DNA of 64,000 nt from SHZL01 sp963784425 (GCA_963784425.1 CAWARM010000011.1:682001-746000), one strand, 5' to 3'. Positions 27,354 through 36,730 are shown, counted from the stretch's first letter. Numbers and translations: made by a program. The notes: generated by a model from the sequence alone, not told the origin.

Positions 27354-27700
27354 CAGAAGGAAACCACGCGGTCGCTATACAGCATGAGTTCAAACATCTC
27401 GGTCAAACCGGATTCTGTAAAAACCTTTGACGGGTTGTTTTCCAGCCTGCGCAGCCTGGAGGAGCTGCATAAGAGCAAGCGGGTGCTTGCTGCTGAGGCC
27501 AGTTCTGCCCAGGTCTTGCACAGGTCCGGGGTGCCTGCATCGCAAAGCTCGCCCTGCACCGCGTTGTAAATGCCGTCTTCGCGAAAAAATATCGCCGTGA
27601 TTTCGTGGCCCGAGGCAATGGCGGCACGCACAAAACGGCTGGCGCAAACGGCCAATCCTGAAGCCCAGGGGCTTTCATTAACAATGACGAGGAACTTCAC
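27353..27700 (-). CDS. tusD: TusD/DsrE sulfur-relay subunit
   Basis: A 115-residue DsrE-family protein. The region ITAIFFREDGIYNAVQG is typical. The catalytic cysteine expected at position 78 is present (RLLLCSSSR), which accepts sulfur from TusA. It is the first gene of tusDCBE and diverges from bepA across 86 bp. The order D–C–B–E is conserved in gammaproteobacteria. Confidence 0.92.
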   Translation of the reverse strand: MKFLVIVNESPWASGLAVCASRFVRAAIASGHEITAIFFREDGIYNAVQGELCDAGTPDLCKTWAELASAASTRLLLCSSSRLRRLENNPSKVFTESGLTEMFELMLYSDRVVSF

Positions 27701-27786
27701 GCTAAAATCACCTGCATCTTCCGAACCAGCCAGCTGGCTGGGTGTCGTATTATTGGTGTTCAGATTTTGCCCGAAACAAGGCCCAC

Positions 27787-29280
27787 ATGCTGAAGTTTTC
27801 CAGATACAACATTACACGCTGCAGCGTAGCACTGGCCACCCTCGTGGTCAGCCTTGCCAGTGTTGCACAAACGGAGCGCGTGTCTCTGCCTGACATGGGG
27901 GCGTCCGCCGACACCATTATTTCGCGCAAGGAGGAGGAAGACTACGCCAAGGCATTGTTGCGGCAAATGCGGGCCTACGAAGTATTGAATGAAGACCCCC
28001 TGGTCGCCGGGTACTTCCAGGACATGGGTTATCGGCTGGTGGCCAATAGCGATCGCCCCAATAAGAGTTTTACGTTTGCCGTCGTAGATTTGCCGGTAGT
28101 CAATGCATTTGCAGCTCCGGGTGGCGTCGTCGTGCTGTACAGCGGCCTGATCCTTGCGGCAGACAACGAAAGTGAAGTTGCGGCCGTTTTATCCCATGAA
28201 ATTGCGCATATCACGCAACAGCATATGGAGCGCGCAATCGAAAGCGCCAAGTCCATGACTATTCCGCTCCTGCTGGCCATGGTGGGCCTGGTCCTGGCAG
28301 GTGGCGGCAGTGGTGAAGCAATCCAGGGCGCATTGATGGGGGGAAGCGCCGCGGCCCAGCAAGCCCAGATCTATTTCACCCGGCAAAATGAGATAGAGGC
28401 CGATCGCATTGGCATGCAGACCTTGTACCAGGCCGGTTATGACCCGCGCGGCATGGGCGAGTTTTTCGAAAAACTGGGCCGCATTACCCGGCCAATGGGT
28501 GAAGGACCTCCGGAGTTCCTGCGCACTCACCCGGTAACCGTCAGCCGTATTGCAGAAGCCGATAACAGGGCGCAAAACCTCCCCTCCCCTGCGCCATCAG
28601 ACGGACGGGACTTTTACCTGATTCAAGCTCGCATTCGTGCCCTCGGAGAAGATCACCCGGAAAAGGCACTGGAATATTTTCGCTTTCGCAGTGAGCGGGC
28701 AGATATCACTGAAACCCAGCAGGAGGCACTGGACTACGGGATCGCCATTGCACTGCAACGCAAGGGCGAGTTCGGAGAGTCAAGGGAGATGCTCAATAGC
28801 CTGATGTCCCGGGGCCCTCACCTGGCCTTCGAGTTGCAGATCGCGGCCCTGGATCTCGAATCCGGCAAGACCAGCGCAGCCGTGGAGCGCCTGTCCGGTC
28901 TGTATCAAAGCTTCCCGGGTAATCACGCCATATCCATTGCCTACTGTGATGCCCTGTTGCGCGACAGCAAGCCAGGCAGCGCTGAAACCGCAAGCACTAT
29001 CCTTCGGCAGCAACTGTTGACTCACCCGGACGATCCCACGCTCTACGTGCTGTATGCCGGCGCATCCAACAACGCAGGTAACGCCGTGCGCGCCAAGGAG
29101 GCCATCGCTGAATCCTACTACCAGCGTGGCTCAACCCAGGAGGCCATTACCCAGTTGCAGGCTCTGGTCAACAGCGAGGATCTTGATTACTACGAACGAG
29201 CCCGAATTTCAGCACGCCTCAATGAACTCCAGATCGAACTGGTCAAGCTGGATATCGAAGATGAACCTCCGCCCGAATGA
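27787..29280 (+). CDS. bepA: BepA-type periplasmic M48 metalloprotease/chaperone
   Basis: A 497-residue protein with a signal peptide (VALATLVVSLASVAQT), an M48 protease domain with zinc motif SHEIAHITQQH near residue 138, the third ligand region NEIEADRIGMQTL, and C-terminal TPR-like repeats (EKALEYF, AIALQRKGEFGES, EAITQLQALV). BepA assists LptD assembly and degrades misfolded outer-membrane proteins. I choose the ATG at 27787 because the signal peptide follows directly; 15 more in-frame codons upstream add nothing conserved. It is divergent from tusD. Confidence 0.92.
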   Translation: MLKFSRYNITRCSVALATLVVSLASVAQTERVSLPDMGASADTIISRKEEEDYAKALLRQMRAYEVLNEDPLVAGYFQDMGYRLVANSDRPNKSFTFAVVDLPVVNAFAAPGGVVVLYSGLILAADNESEVAAVLSHEIAHITQQHMERAIESAKSMTIPLLLAMVGLVLAGGGSGEAIQGALMGGSAAAQQAQIYFTRQNEIEADRIGMQTLYQAGYDPRGMGEFFEKLGRITRPMGEGPPEFLRTHPVTVSRIAEADNRAQNLPSPAPSDGRDFYLIQARIRALGEDHPEKALEYFRFRSERADITETQQEALDYGIAIALQRKGEFGESREMLNSLMSRGPHLAFELQIAALDLESGKTSAAVERLSGLYQSFPGNHAISIAYCDALLRDSKPGSAETASTILRQQLLTHPDDPTLYVLYAGASNNAGNAVRAKEAIAESYYQRGSTQEAITQLQALVNSEDLDYYERARISARLNELQIELVKLDIEDEPPPE

Positions 29281-29344
29281 AGTGCGTGCCATGTAAACGG
29301 ACCATGGTGCTTTTCGCCTTCCCAGGATGATTTCTACTCCGGAA

Positions 29345-29376
29345 CTGTCATGAAACTGTCACACCCCGACTATAAT
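29345..29376 (+). promoter_or_regulatory. Pho box and -10 element of phoB
   Basis: CTGTCATGAAACTGTCAC at 29345–29362 matches the PhoB consensus of two CTGTCAT repeats at 11-bp spacing. TATAAT follows at 29371–29376, eight bases after the second repeat (ten is more usual). phoB is therefore predicted to be autoregulated. Confidence 0.88.
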
Positions 29377-29406
29377 GGGTATCTCAGACAGGACGTGGAA
29401 TCCAAT

Positions 29407-30120
29407 GTGAGCAGCCTAGAGCCAACTGTACTGGTAGTGGAAGACGAAACGGCCATTCGCGACATGATCGCTTTTGCGCTGGACCGGGCGGGTATGCAGG
29501 TACAACTGGCCGGAGATGCGCAGGAAGCCCTGGTGTCCATCAACAAGAAACGGCCTGATATCATCCTGATGGACTGGATGATGCCGGGCGTCAGTGGTAT
29601 TGAGTTGACGCGACGTTTGCGCCGCGAACCCCACACTGAAGACATTCCCATCATCATGCTGACCGCCCGGGTTTCCGAAGACGACAAGGTGAGCGGCCTG
29701 GAAGCAGGTACTGATGATTATGTGATCAAGCCGTTCTCACCGCGTGAGCTGCTGGCTCGCATCCGGGCTGTCATGCGCCGCAGCACCTCGGCGGATAGTA
29801 ATGGACAGATTAATGCCGAAGGACTGGTCCTGGATACCATTTCCCGCCGCGTTAGCCACCAGGGCAAACAGATCCACCTCGGGCCAACTGAATACCGTTT
29901 GCTGGAATTTTTCATGAGCCACTCTGGGCGCGCATATAGCCGGGGACAGTTACTCGACCATGTCTGGAGTGCAAATACCTACCTGGAGGAGCGCACGGTC
30001 GACGTACATATTCGCCGGCTGCGCAAGGCCCTCGAGCCTGTCCGAGTCAGTCACTACCTGCAAACCGTGCGTGGGCACGGCTACCGCTTCCTGGCCGAAC
30101 CCCGAACCGCCGCAAAGTGA
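29407..30120 (+). CDS. phoB: Phosphate regulon response regulator PhoB
   Basis: OmpR-type regulator of 237 residues. The receiver domain opens TVLVVEDETAIRDMI, the phosphorylated Asp is in DIILMDWMMPG, and the switch lysine is in DDYVIKPFSPREL. The C-terminal winged helix contains RTVDVHIRRLRKAL and HGYRFL. An in-frame ATG at 29350 lies inside the Pho box and upstream of TATAAT, so it cannot be on an mRNA from that promoter. The GTG at 29407, about 24 bases after the expected transcription start, gives the normal PhoB N-terminus. phoR follows after 22 bp. Confidence 0.94.
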   Translation: MSSLEPTVLVVEDETAIRDMIAFALDRAGMQVQLAGDAQEALVSINKKRPDIILMDWMMPGVSGIELTRRLRREPHTEDIPIIMLTARVSEDDKVSGLEAGTDDYVIKPFSPRELLARIRAVMRRSTSADSNGQINAEGLVLDTISRRVSHQGKQIHLGPTEYRLLEFFMSHSGRAYSRGQLLDHVWSANTYLEERTVDVHIRRLRKALEPVRVSHYLQTVRGHGYRFLAEPRTAAK

Positions 30121-30142
30121 CCGGTTAACCGCGCATGGCCAG

Positions 30143-31448
30143 ATGACCGCTCGCAGCTGGAAATTTCACAGCGGTCGTCTGCTATTGGCCATTGTGCTCA
30201 CGCTGTTGGCCGGATCGCTGGTGGGCCACATTGCGCTGGCCATGGTGGCCGGAGGAGGCATTTTCCTGGCGTGGCAGGTGTTCAACATGTGGCGCCTGCA
30301 TAGCTGGTTGAAAAACCCGGAAAGAAATGCTCCGGAGAGCCACGGAATCTGGGCGGAAATATTCGACGGTTTGCGTGCCCTTGACCAACACCGAAGGCAG
30401 CAGGAGTTCAGTTACAAAACCATGATTGCTGAATTTCAGAGCCTGACCAATGCGTTGCCGGACGCAACCCTGATCATCGACTCCCACGACAACATCACGT
30501 GGTGCAACGACACCGCAGTTGCCTTGTTGGGTTTGCGCATTCCGGAAGACCTTGGGCAAGCTGTCACCAATCTTCTGCGCGGTCCTGATTTTGCACAATG
30601 GCTCGCCGCCGAGGAATCGCGCAAACAACCGGTTGGAAATGCCTTCACCACTCAATGACAATCGCTGGTGGCAGGTTACTGCAGTGCCATTCCAGCAGGA
30701 TCAGTGGCTGATCGTGTTGCGGGATATCACCGAACTTCACAATGTCGAGCAAGTGCGCAGGGACTTTGTGGCCAATATTTCACATGAACTGCGCACTCCG
30801 GTTACGGTATTTCTGGGCTACCTGGAAATGTTGCAGAACCACCCGGAACCGGAAATTTCCTCTGCGGTGGAACGGATGCAAACCCAGGCCCTGAACATGA
30901 AATCCCTGCTGGACGACTTGCTTGAACTGTCTCGCCTGCAGAGTGACGAGATCCAGGGAGAAGTGCAGGAGATAGACATTCCAGCCATGGTGGAGCAGCT
31001 AAAGGAGCAGGCAGAGGAAATCAGTGCGGGGCGGCACTCCCTCGAATTCAATGTTCAGCCTGGTATACGTCTTACGGGTGTTGCCACTGACCTCGAGAGC
31101 GCTTTTCGCAACCTGATCATCAATGCCATTCGCTACACGCCGGAGAAAGGCCGGATAATGGTCAGCTGGCTGGATTCCCCCGACGGACCGTGTTTTGCGG
31201 TGAAGGATACGGGCATCGGAATCCCCAAACGTGACCTGCCCCGGCTGACCGAGCGGTTCTACCGGGTGGGGTCTGGCCGCGGCCGCCAGTCGGGTGGAAC
31301 GGGACTGGGTCTGGCCATCGTCAAGCACGTGTTGAACGCACACAAGGCAAACCTGGTCATCCGCAGCGAACTGGGTGAAGGCAGCGAATTCATTTGCCAG
31401 TTTCCCAGGGAGCGCAAAATTTCTGGGCAGAACGGCCAGGCAATTTGA
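30143..31448 (+). pseudogene. phoR: Phosphate sensor kinase PhoR, interrupted by a +1 frameshift
   Basis: The first part, from the ATG at 30143, has two membrane segments (LLLAIVLTLLAGSLVGHIAL and the next stretch) and a PAS-like domain with LPDATLIIDSHDNITWCND. It ends early at a TGA at 30656–30658. The second part is read one frame over and contains RDITELHNVEQVRRDFVAN, the H-box ISHELRTPVTVFLGYLEML, and ATP-binding motifs DTGIGIPK and GGTGLGLAIVKHV. Deleting one base near the GG at 30635–30636 joins KQPV to EMPSPLNDN and restores a 434-residue PhoR of normal length. Either the gene is broken or the read has one extra base. Both halves are otherwise well conserved, which favours an error or a recent event. 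Confidence 0.88.
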
Positions 31449-31464
31449 GCGGAAGGCGGCAGGG

Positions 31465-31498
31465 CTGTCACATTTCTGTCATGTGCAAACCTCACAAT
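31465..31498 (+). promoter_or_regulatory. Pho box and -10 element of pstS
   Basis: CTGTCACATTTCTGTCAT (31465–31482) is a near-consensus Pho box. After exactly ten bases CACAAT (31493–31498) can serve as -10. The pstS start is 47 bp further on. A short frame of 11 codons (ATG at 31511) ends in TAATG, overlapping the pstS start. Confidence 0.88.
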
Positions 31499-31545
31499 CT
31501 GCAACGGACGATGAAACTCCTGACCTCTTTGCCGAAACTTCACTA

Positions 31546-32649
31546 ATGAACAAGCTTTGTCTGATGCTTTTTTCGGGGCTGGTCGGGTCGCTTGCCCCAA
31601 CCAACTCGCATTCACAGCCACAGGCAGATACCGGTCTGGACCGTTACAACAAGGTCAGCGGTGTTTCAGGCACGATTTCCAGCATTGGCTCGGATACCCT
31701 GGCAAACCTCATGACCCTGTGGGCCGAAGAGTTCAAGCGGATCTATCCGAACGTCAACGTGCAAATCCAGGCCGCCGGTTCATCCACCGCGCCGCCGGCA
31801 TTGGCGGAAGGAACTGCAAATCTGGGGCCCATGAGCCGCCTGATGAAAGACAGTGAAATCCAGGCGTTTGAAAACAAATACGGCTACAAGCCCACCGCTG
31901 TGGCGGTCGCGATCGATGCCCTGGCCATATTTGTCAACAAGGACAACCCCATTGAAGGCTTGACCTTGCAACAGGTCGATGCGGTTTTTTCATCCACCCG
32001 CACCTGTGGCGCACCAGCCGATGTGACCACTTGGGGACACCTCGGGCTTAGCGGTTCCTGGTCAGGACGCAGCATACAGATTTATGGTCGAAACTCGGTC
32101 TCTGGTACGTACGGTTATTTCAAGGAACACGCCCTGTGCAAGGGTGATTTCAAGAACAATGTCAATGAGCAACCGGGTTCAGCCTCAGTCGTGCAATCCG
32201 TGAGTTCTTCCCTGAACGGAATTGGTTATTCCGGCATCGGCTATACAACCTCCTCGGTCCGCAGAGTGCCATTGGCCAGCAAACCGGGCGCGCCATTTGT
32301 GTCAGCTTCGGCGGAGAATGCGCTGAATGGTTCCTATCCTCTCGCCCGGTTCTTGTATGTTTATGTGAACAAGGCGCCCGGTAAGCCCCTGGACCCCGTC
32401 GCTGACCAATTTCTGCGCATGGTGCTGTCCGCCACCGGCCAGGGTTTGGTCGTGAAGGATGGCTACATTCCCCTGCCGGCAGCTGTACCGTACGCGAACT
32501 GCCCAAGCTGGACTGATCGACGGGCAAACCCCGCCCGGATCATCCAACGAACCCGGCCCAGGCCGGGTTTTTTTTGCCGCCACGATGCCTTCCGCGGCAC
32601 CCAAATGACTCATTCGTCACATTCCGGGCGTGAAATTTCCATTTCGTAG
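31546..32649 (+). CDS. pstS: Phosphate-binding protein PstS, C-terminal frameshift likely
   Basis: Periplasmic phosphate-binding protein of the Pst importer. It has a signal peptide (LCLMLFSGLVGSLAPTNSHS), then ISSIGSDTLANLMTLWAEEF, the phosphate-site segment IQAAGSSTAPPALAEGTANL, and IQIYGRNSVSGTYGYF. In the frame as given, the product runs through its own terminator hairpin to 32649 and ends in 40-odd odd residues. One missing base near 32485–32492 would instead give ...VRELPKLD and a stop at 32514–32516, just before the terminator, making a 323-residue protein. The Pho box upstream puts it in the PhoB regulon. It is separated from pstCAB by about 13 kb. Confidence 0.9.
   Translation: MNKLCLMLFSGLVGSLAPTNSHSQPQADTGLDRYNKVSGVSGTISSIGSDTLANLMTLWAEEFKRIYPNVNVQIQAAGSSTAPPALAEGTANLGPMSRLMKDSEIQAFENKYGYKPTAVAVAIDALAIFVNKDNPIEGLTLQQVDAVFSSTRTCGAPADVTTWGHLGLSGSWSGRSIQIYGRNSVSGTYGYFKEHALCKGDFKNNVNEQPGSASVVQSVSSSLNGIGYSGIGYTTSSVRRVPLASKPGAPFVSASAENALNGSYPLARFLYVYVNKAPGKPLDPVADQFLRMVLSATGQGLVVKDGYIPLPAAVPYANCPSWTDRRANPARIIQRTRPRPGFFCRHDAFRGTQMTHSSHSGREISIS
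32552..32575 (+). terminator. Rho-independent terminator of pstS
   Basis: CCCGGCC and GGCCGGG pair around a CA loop and are followed by eight T residues. It lies 36 bp after the TGA of the frame-corrected pstS but inside the uncorrected frame. Confidence 0.92.
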
Positions 32650-32688
32650 CATTTTCGTAACGTAACTGTCACAAAACAGCAATAAACT
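32644..32688 (+). promoter_or_regulatory. Degenerate Pho-box array before the porin gene
   Basis: Three 7-mers at 11-bp spacing, TCGTAGC (32644), TCGTAAC (32655) and CTGTCAC (32666), followed after ten bases by TAAACT (32683–32688) as a possible -10. Only the last repeat is close to consensus, so PhoB control is likely but less certain than for pstS. Confidence 0.6.
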
Positions 32689-32775
32689 CCCTTCGCAGCT
32701 GGAAACCAAGTGCAGGCCATGAAGCAGGGCCTGGAGCGATAACCCAAGCAATCCGGTAATTTTGGAGATCAACAA

Positions 32776-34119
32776 ATGAAAAGACAGCTAGCCTTATTTG
32801 TGCTCGCTTTAATTGTGGCCATTCCAGACCTCAGCGCAGCAGTCAGTGACGCGGAGGTCCAGGCATTGCGCGAGCAAATTCGCCTGCTTTCAGAACGCAT
32901 TGACCAATTGGAACAGGCTGAGTCACCAACCCCCGTTGCACCCGCTCGACAAGCTGCACCCGCTCCCCAGGTCGCTGCCGAAGCCAGTCCCGGAGCCGCA
33001 CACCAGGTCGCGCCTATAGATGAACAAGTTGATGAGCAGGCAATGGACGCAAAAATTAACCAGGCCGTTGCTGCCAAAGTGGACGAAAAGATGGCAGCAG
33101 TCTCCTGGGCTGAACGGATCCGCTGGTCAGGAGACTTCCGCTACCGTTACGAAGACATTGCCATCGAAGACAGCTCGGACCGCAATCGCAATCGCATCCG
33201 TGCCCGGACCGCGTTGGAGGCTGATATCTCCCCCACGATGAAAGTTGGCATTGGCCTCGCCAGCGGCAGTGATGACCCGGTTTCCACCAATCAAACCCTG
33301 GGCGGCGGTGGCTCACACAAACCGATCAGCCTTGACCTGGCCTACTTTGAATGGTCTGGCCTGGCCAACACAAAAGTTAAAGGCGGCAAATTCAAGAATG
33401 ATCTTTACCGGCCGGCAGACAACCTGAATCAATTGCTGTGGGATAGTGACTGGCGGCCCGAGGGAACTACCTTCAACTATAACAACGGAACTTTATTTGT
33501 CGTCGGGCTTGGCAGCTGGTTGGAAAGCGATAGCAACAAGCAGCAGCAGTTATTCGCTTATGGAATACAGGGAGGCGTGAACCTGCCGATCGGCGATGCC
33601 GTAACACTCACAACCGGAGCGGGCTACTACAACATCGACAGTGCTGGCAAGAAGGCGTTTTACCCCGACGATGACTTTTTTGGTAATAGCTTTGACCCGG
33701 TAACTCAAACCTACCTGTATAGCTACTACGAGCTTGAGGCGTTTGGCCAGATGGCGTTCAGTATTTTTGACAGGCCCACTATCGTGTTTGCTGATTACGT
33801 CTACAACCTTGACCCGGAGGATAACAATACCGCCTATTCCCTGGGCTTCAAGTACGGGCAGGCCAAAGCCAAAGGAACCTGGGAATTTGGGTACTCGTAC
33901 AGAAAGATGGAACAAGACGGTGTATTCGGCCTGGTCACCGATTCCGATTTTGGCAATGGCGGGAGCGATGCAAAGGGTTCAGTGTTCACTGGGGCGTATG
34001 CCTTTCATGACAACTGGAACTTTACTACCACCTACTACTTGACCAGGAATGGCATAGACACTGCCGATCCCAAGGACTATAACCGCTGGCAGCTTGATCT
34101 GAACTTCAAGTTCAAGTGA
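32776..34119 (+). CDS. Phosphate-regulon outer-membrane porin (putative porin family)
   Basis: A 447-residue protein with a signal peptide (LALFVLALIVAIPDLSAA), a coiled-coil stretch (ALREQIRLLSERIDQLEQ), an Ala/Pro-rich linker, and a long beta-barrel from about residue 110 (WSGDFRYRYEDIAIEDSSD) to the C-terminal strand ending in phenylalanine-lysine. It resembles the putative porin family found next to pst genes in Shewanella and related marine bacteria. By position after pstS and behind a PhoB-type array it probably admits phosphate or phosphate esters. GGAG lies nine bases before the ATG. A strong terminator follows. Confidence 0.85.
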   Translation: MKRQLALFVLALIVAIPDLSAAVSDAEVQALREQIRLLSERIDQLEQAESPTPVAPARQAAPAPQVAAEASPGAAHQVAPIDEQVDEQAMDAKINQAVAAKVDEKMAAVSWAERIRWSGDFRYRYEDIAIEDSSDRNRNRIRARTALEADISPTMKVGIGLASGSDDPVSTNQTLGGGGSHKPISLDLAYFEWSGLANTKVKGGKFKNDLYRPADNLNQLLWDSDWRPEGTTFNYNNGTLFVVGLGSWLESDSNKQQQLFAYGIQGGVNLPIGDAVTLTTGAGYYNIDSAGKKAFYPDDDFFGNSFDPVTQTYLYSYYELEAFGQMAFSIFDRPTIVFADYVYNLDPEDNNTAYSLGFKYGQAKAKGTWEFGYSYRKMEQDGVFGLVTDSDFGNGGSDAKGSVFTGAYAFHDNWNFTTTYYLTRNGIDTADPKDYNRWQLDLNFKFK

Positions 34120-34146
34120 CGGTTAGACCTGCCTCGCAGTTGCACC

Positions 34147-34173
34147 AAAGGGGCCCTCAAGGGCCCCTTTTTT
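34147..34173 (+). terminator. Rho-independent terminator of the porin gene
   Basis: GGGGCCC at 34150–34156 and GGGCCCC at 34161–34167 form a stem around TCAA and are followed by TTTTTT. It lies 30 bp after the porin stop. Confidence 0.92.
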
Positions 34174-34239
34174 GGCCACTGGCAAAAAGCTGGCCACCGG
34201 GTGTTAATTTGGACACCGCTCACATGGCATACTGGAAAC

Positions 34240-35760
34240 ATGAATTCACCACAACGCGCAGACACCTATGCAGCCGTCGACCTCGGCAGCAACAGTTTTC
34301 ACTTACTGGTCGCGCGTCGCGAGTACGGCGAACTGCGGACCATTGACCGCATCAAGGAAATGGTTCGCCTCGGCGGCGGCCTGAATCGCGACGGACGCCT
34401 GGACGATGAAACCCAGCAAAGAGCCCTGGCCTGCCTGGCCCGATTCGGCCAACGCATCCGCGGTATCCCGACCGATAACCTGCGCGCTGTTGGTACGCAA
34501 ACTTTCCGCCGGCTGAAGAACGCCAATGAGTTCCTGTTGGTGGCTGAAACCACCCTGGGCTGCAGCATCGATATCGTCAGCGGCAGGGAAGAAGCGCGCC
34601 TGATTTACCTCGGCGTATCCCAGGGCGTTTCCGGTCACCAGGACAGAAGACTGGTCATTGATATCGGCGGCGGAAGCACTGAGCTCGTTATCGGGGAAGG
34701 TCTCACGCCGATCGAAATGGAGAGCATCCAGTATGGTTGCGTTTCGCTCACGCGCAAGTATTTCGGCGATGGTCGCCTTACGAAAAAGCGCTGGCGCAGA
34801 GCAGTTGAATGCGTCATGGCAGATTTGCAGGAAATCCGTGCACGCTACCTGGAAGCTGGTTGGCAGGCTGTCATTGGCTCGTCTGGAACCGTGTTGGAAA
34901 TCACTGAAATTTGCCGCCAGATGAGCTGGATTGAAAAGGATCTTGATGCTGCGGCGATCACCCGCCTGCGCGACAAACTGCTCACTTTCAAAACCATCGA
35001 GGACGTGGTTCTGCCCGGGCTTTCCGAGCCAAGGCATGCCGTTCTGGCCGGTGGGCTCGCAGTACTCAGCGCGTGTTTCAACGTCCTCGCACTGGATAAA
35101 ATGCAAGCTTCACCTTTTGCCTTGCGGGAAGGCGTGCTGCACGATTTGCTGGGCAGGTTGGAGAGCAGAGATCCCCGGGAAAGCACCATACGTGCCTTCA
35201 AGGCCCGCTATGCCGTAGATTCAAACCAGCTGGAACGGGTGCGGCGAACTGCGCTTGAAGCTTTCCGGCAAATCGAAGACAGCGCCCACCTGCGCCCGCT
35301 CCACCGGCAGTTGCTTAACTGGGCTGTTGATTTGCACGAAGTAGGGTTGAGTGTTTCGCACAGCCACTACCAGCAACATTCCGGTTACCTGGTACAGCAC
35401 TCGGATATGGCTGGTTTTACCCAACAGGAACAGCAGTTTTTGGCGATCCTCGTGGGTTATCACCGCCGCCCGATACCACGGGATTATGCTCGTCCATTAC
35501 CAAATCGCTTACACCAGGCCCTGCGGTTCAGCCTCATGTGCCTGCGCCTCGCCTGTATTTTCTGCCGTACTCGTGATGATCTGGCCATTCCGCCGTTCAA
35601 GCTGAAGGTCATGGACAAGGGCATCAAGGTTCAGTTGCCTGAAGACTGGTACCAGGCCCATCCCCTGACCGTAACGGATCTGCACCAGGAAATATTGCAG
35701 TTGCGCGCGGTCGGGCTGCAATTGATCATCCGGGGCCTGGAAGTTATTGATGCCGGTTGA
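34240..35760 (+). CDS. ppx: Exopolyphosphatase Ppx
   Basis: A 506-residue Ppx/GppA enzyme that releases phosphate from polyphosphate ends. The ASKHA-fold start AAVDLGSNSFHLLVAR, the catalytic LRAVGTQTFRR and VSGREEARLIYLGV, and the phosphate loop VIDIGGGSTELVIG are all present. The C-terminal HD-like part has LNWAVDLHEVGLSVSHSHYQ. The ATG at 34240 is chosen; 13 upstream in-frame residues look non-coding. No good Pho box precedes it. Its 3' end overlaps epmA by 11 bp. The setting inside a phosphate island fits its role. Confidence 0.95.
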   Translation: MNSPQRADTYAAVDLGSNSFHLLVARREYGELRTIDRIKEMVRLGGGLNRDGRLDDETQQRALACLARFGQRIRGIPTDNLRAVGTQTFRRLKNANEFLLVAETTLGCSIDIVSGREEARLIYLGVSQGVSGHQDRRLVIDIGGGSTELVIGEGLTPIEMESIQYGCVSLTRKYFGDGRLTKKRWRRAVECVMADLQEIRARYLEAGWQAVIGSSGTVLEITEICRQMSWIEKDLDAAAITRLRDKLLTFKTIEDVVLPGLSEPRHAVLAGGLAVLSACFNVLALDKMQASPFALREGVLHDLLGRLESRDPRESTIRAFKARYAVDSNQLERVRRTALEAFRQIEDSAHLRPLHRQLLNWAVDLHEVGLSVSHSHYQQHSGYLVQHSDMAGFTQQEQQFLAILVGYHRRPIPRDYARPLPNRLHQALRFSLMCLRLACIFCRTRDDLAIPPFKLKVMDKGIKVQLPEDWYQAHPLTVTDLHQEILQLRAVGLQLIIRGLEVIDAG

Positions 35761-36730
35761 CCACCTTCCGGACAGGCGCCTTGCGAACTGGCGGCCTGCT
35801 GCCTCCCGGCTGGCCATTGAAGGCCGGGCGCAACTACTGGCTGATATCCGGCAGTATTTTGCCGTGCGGAACGTGCTGGAAGTGGAAACGCCCATCCTCT
35901 CATGCGCGGGGAATACCGACCCGAACATCACGGCTATGCGCACTGATTCCATGCAGCCGCGATACCTGCGTACGTCACCGGAATTCCCGATGAAACGACT
36001 GCTGGCAGCCGGTTTGACGGATATTTACGAAATGGGCCGGGTATTCCGCGCAGGCGAATGTGGTGCCTGGCACAACCCGGAGTTCACGCTGCTGGAGTGG
36101 TATCACGCAGGCTGGAACTATCTGCAAATGGCCGATGAAGTCGTCCACCTGGTCAAACACTGTATCGGTACACGGTGCGACAACTGGGACGTTAGACGCA
36201 TCACGTATCGGGAGCTCTTCTTGCAATCCATCGGGCTTGATCCCTGGCTGGCGGAAGAGACTGACTGGGAGCACATGGCCAGGGAGCAGGGCATTCACGC
36301 CGCGTCGCTGGATCTGCAGCAATGGCAGGACCTGATGCTCACGCATGTCATCCAGCCAGCCATGGCCACGGATTCCATCACGGTTGTATACGACTATCCC
36401 GCCGCGCAAGCCGCATTGGCGCGTATTCGGCCTGGAGCAGATGCGGTGGCCGAGCGATTCGAGATTTACCTGGGACAGGCAGAGCTGGCCAATGGCTACC
36501 AGGAATTAAGTGATGCCACAGAACAGCTGCACCGTTTCGAAAGCGATACGCGCTTGCGCAGGGTGCATGGCGAAGAAAGCGCACCCATAGATTCCCGCCT
36601 TATCGAGGCATTGCAGCACGGGCTGCCCGAATGTTCAGGAGTAGCCCTCGGAGTGGATCGATTGCTGATGCGTGTGCTGGAACTGGATCGCATTGAGGCC
36701 GTGCTCACATTTCCGCATGACCGGGCTTGA
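35750..36730 (+). CDS. epmA: EF-P lysine ligase EpmA (PoxA/GenX)
   Basis: A class II lysyl-tRNA synthetase-like enzyme without the anticodon domain, 326 residues. It contains VLEVETPILSCAGNTDPNI, motif 2 in YEMGRVFRAGECGAWHNPEF and motif 3 in GVALGVDRLLMRVLELD. EpmA attaches beta-lysine to elongation factor P for translation of proline stretches. EpmB and efp are not in this window. The ATG at 35750 lies within the last codons of ppx. Confidence 0.95.
   Translation: MPVDHLPDRRLANWRPAASRLAIEGRAQLLADIRQYFAVRNVLEVETPILSCAGNTDPNITAMRTDSMQPRYLRTSPEFPMKRLLAAGLTDIYEMGRVFRAGECGAWHNPEFTLLEWYHAGWNYLQMADEVVHLVKHCIGTRCDNWDVRRITYRELFLQSIGLDPWLAEETDWEHMAREQGIHAASLDLQQWQDLMLTHVIQPAMATDSITVVYDYPAAQAALARIRPGADAVAERFEIYLGQAELANGYQELSDATEQLHRFESDTRLRRVHGEESAPIDSRLIEALQHGLPECSGVALGVDRLLMRVLELDRIEAVLTFPHDRA

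Noticed and set aside
34180..34240. Pho box before ppx
   Set aside because: No paired CTGTCAT-like repeats at 11-bp spacing; ppx follows a terminator and shows no clear PhoB site.
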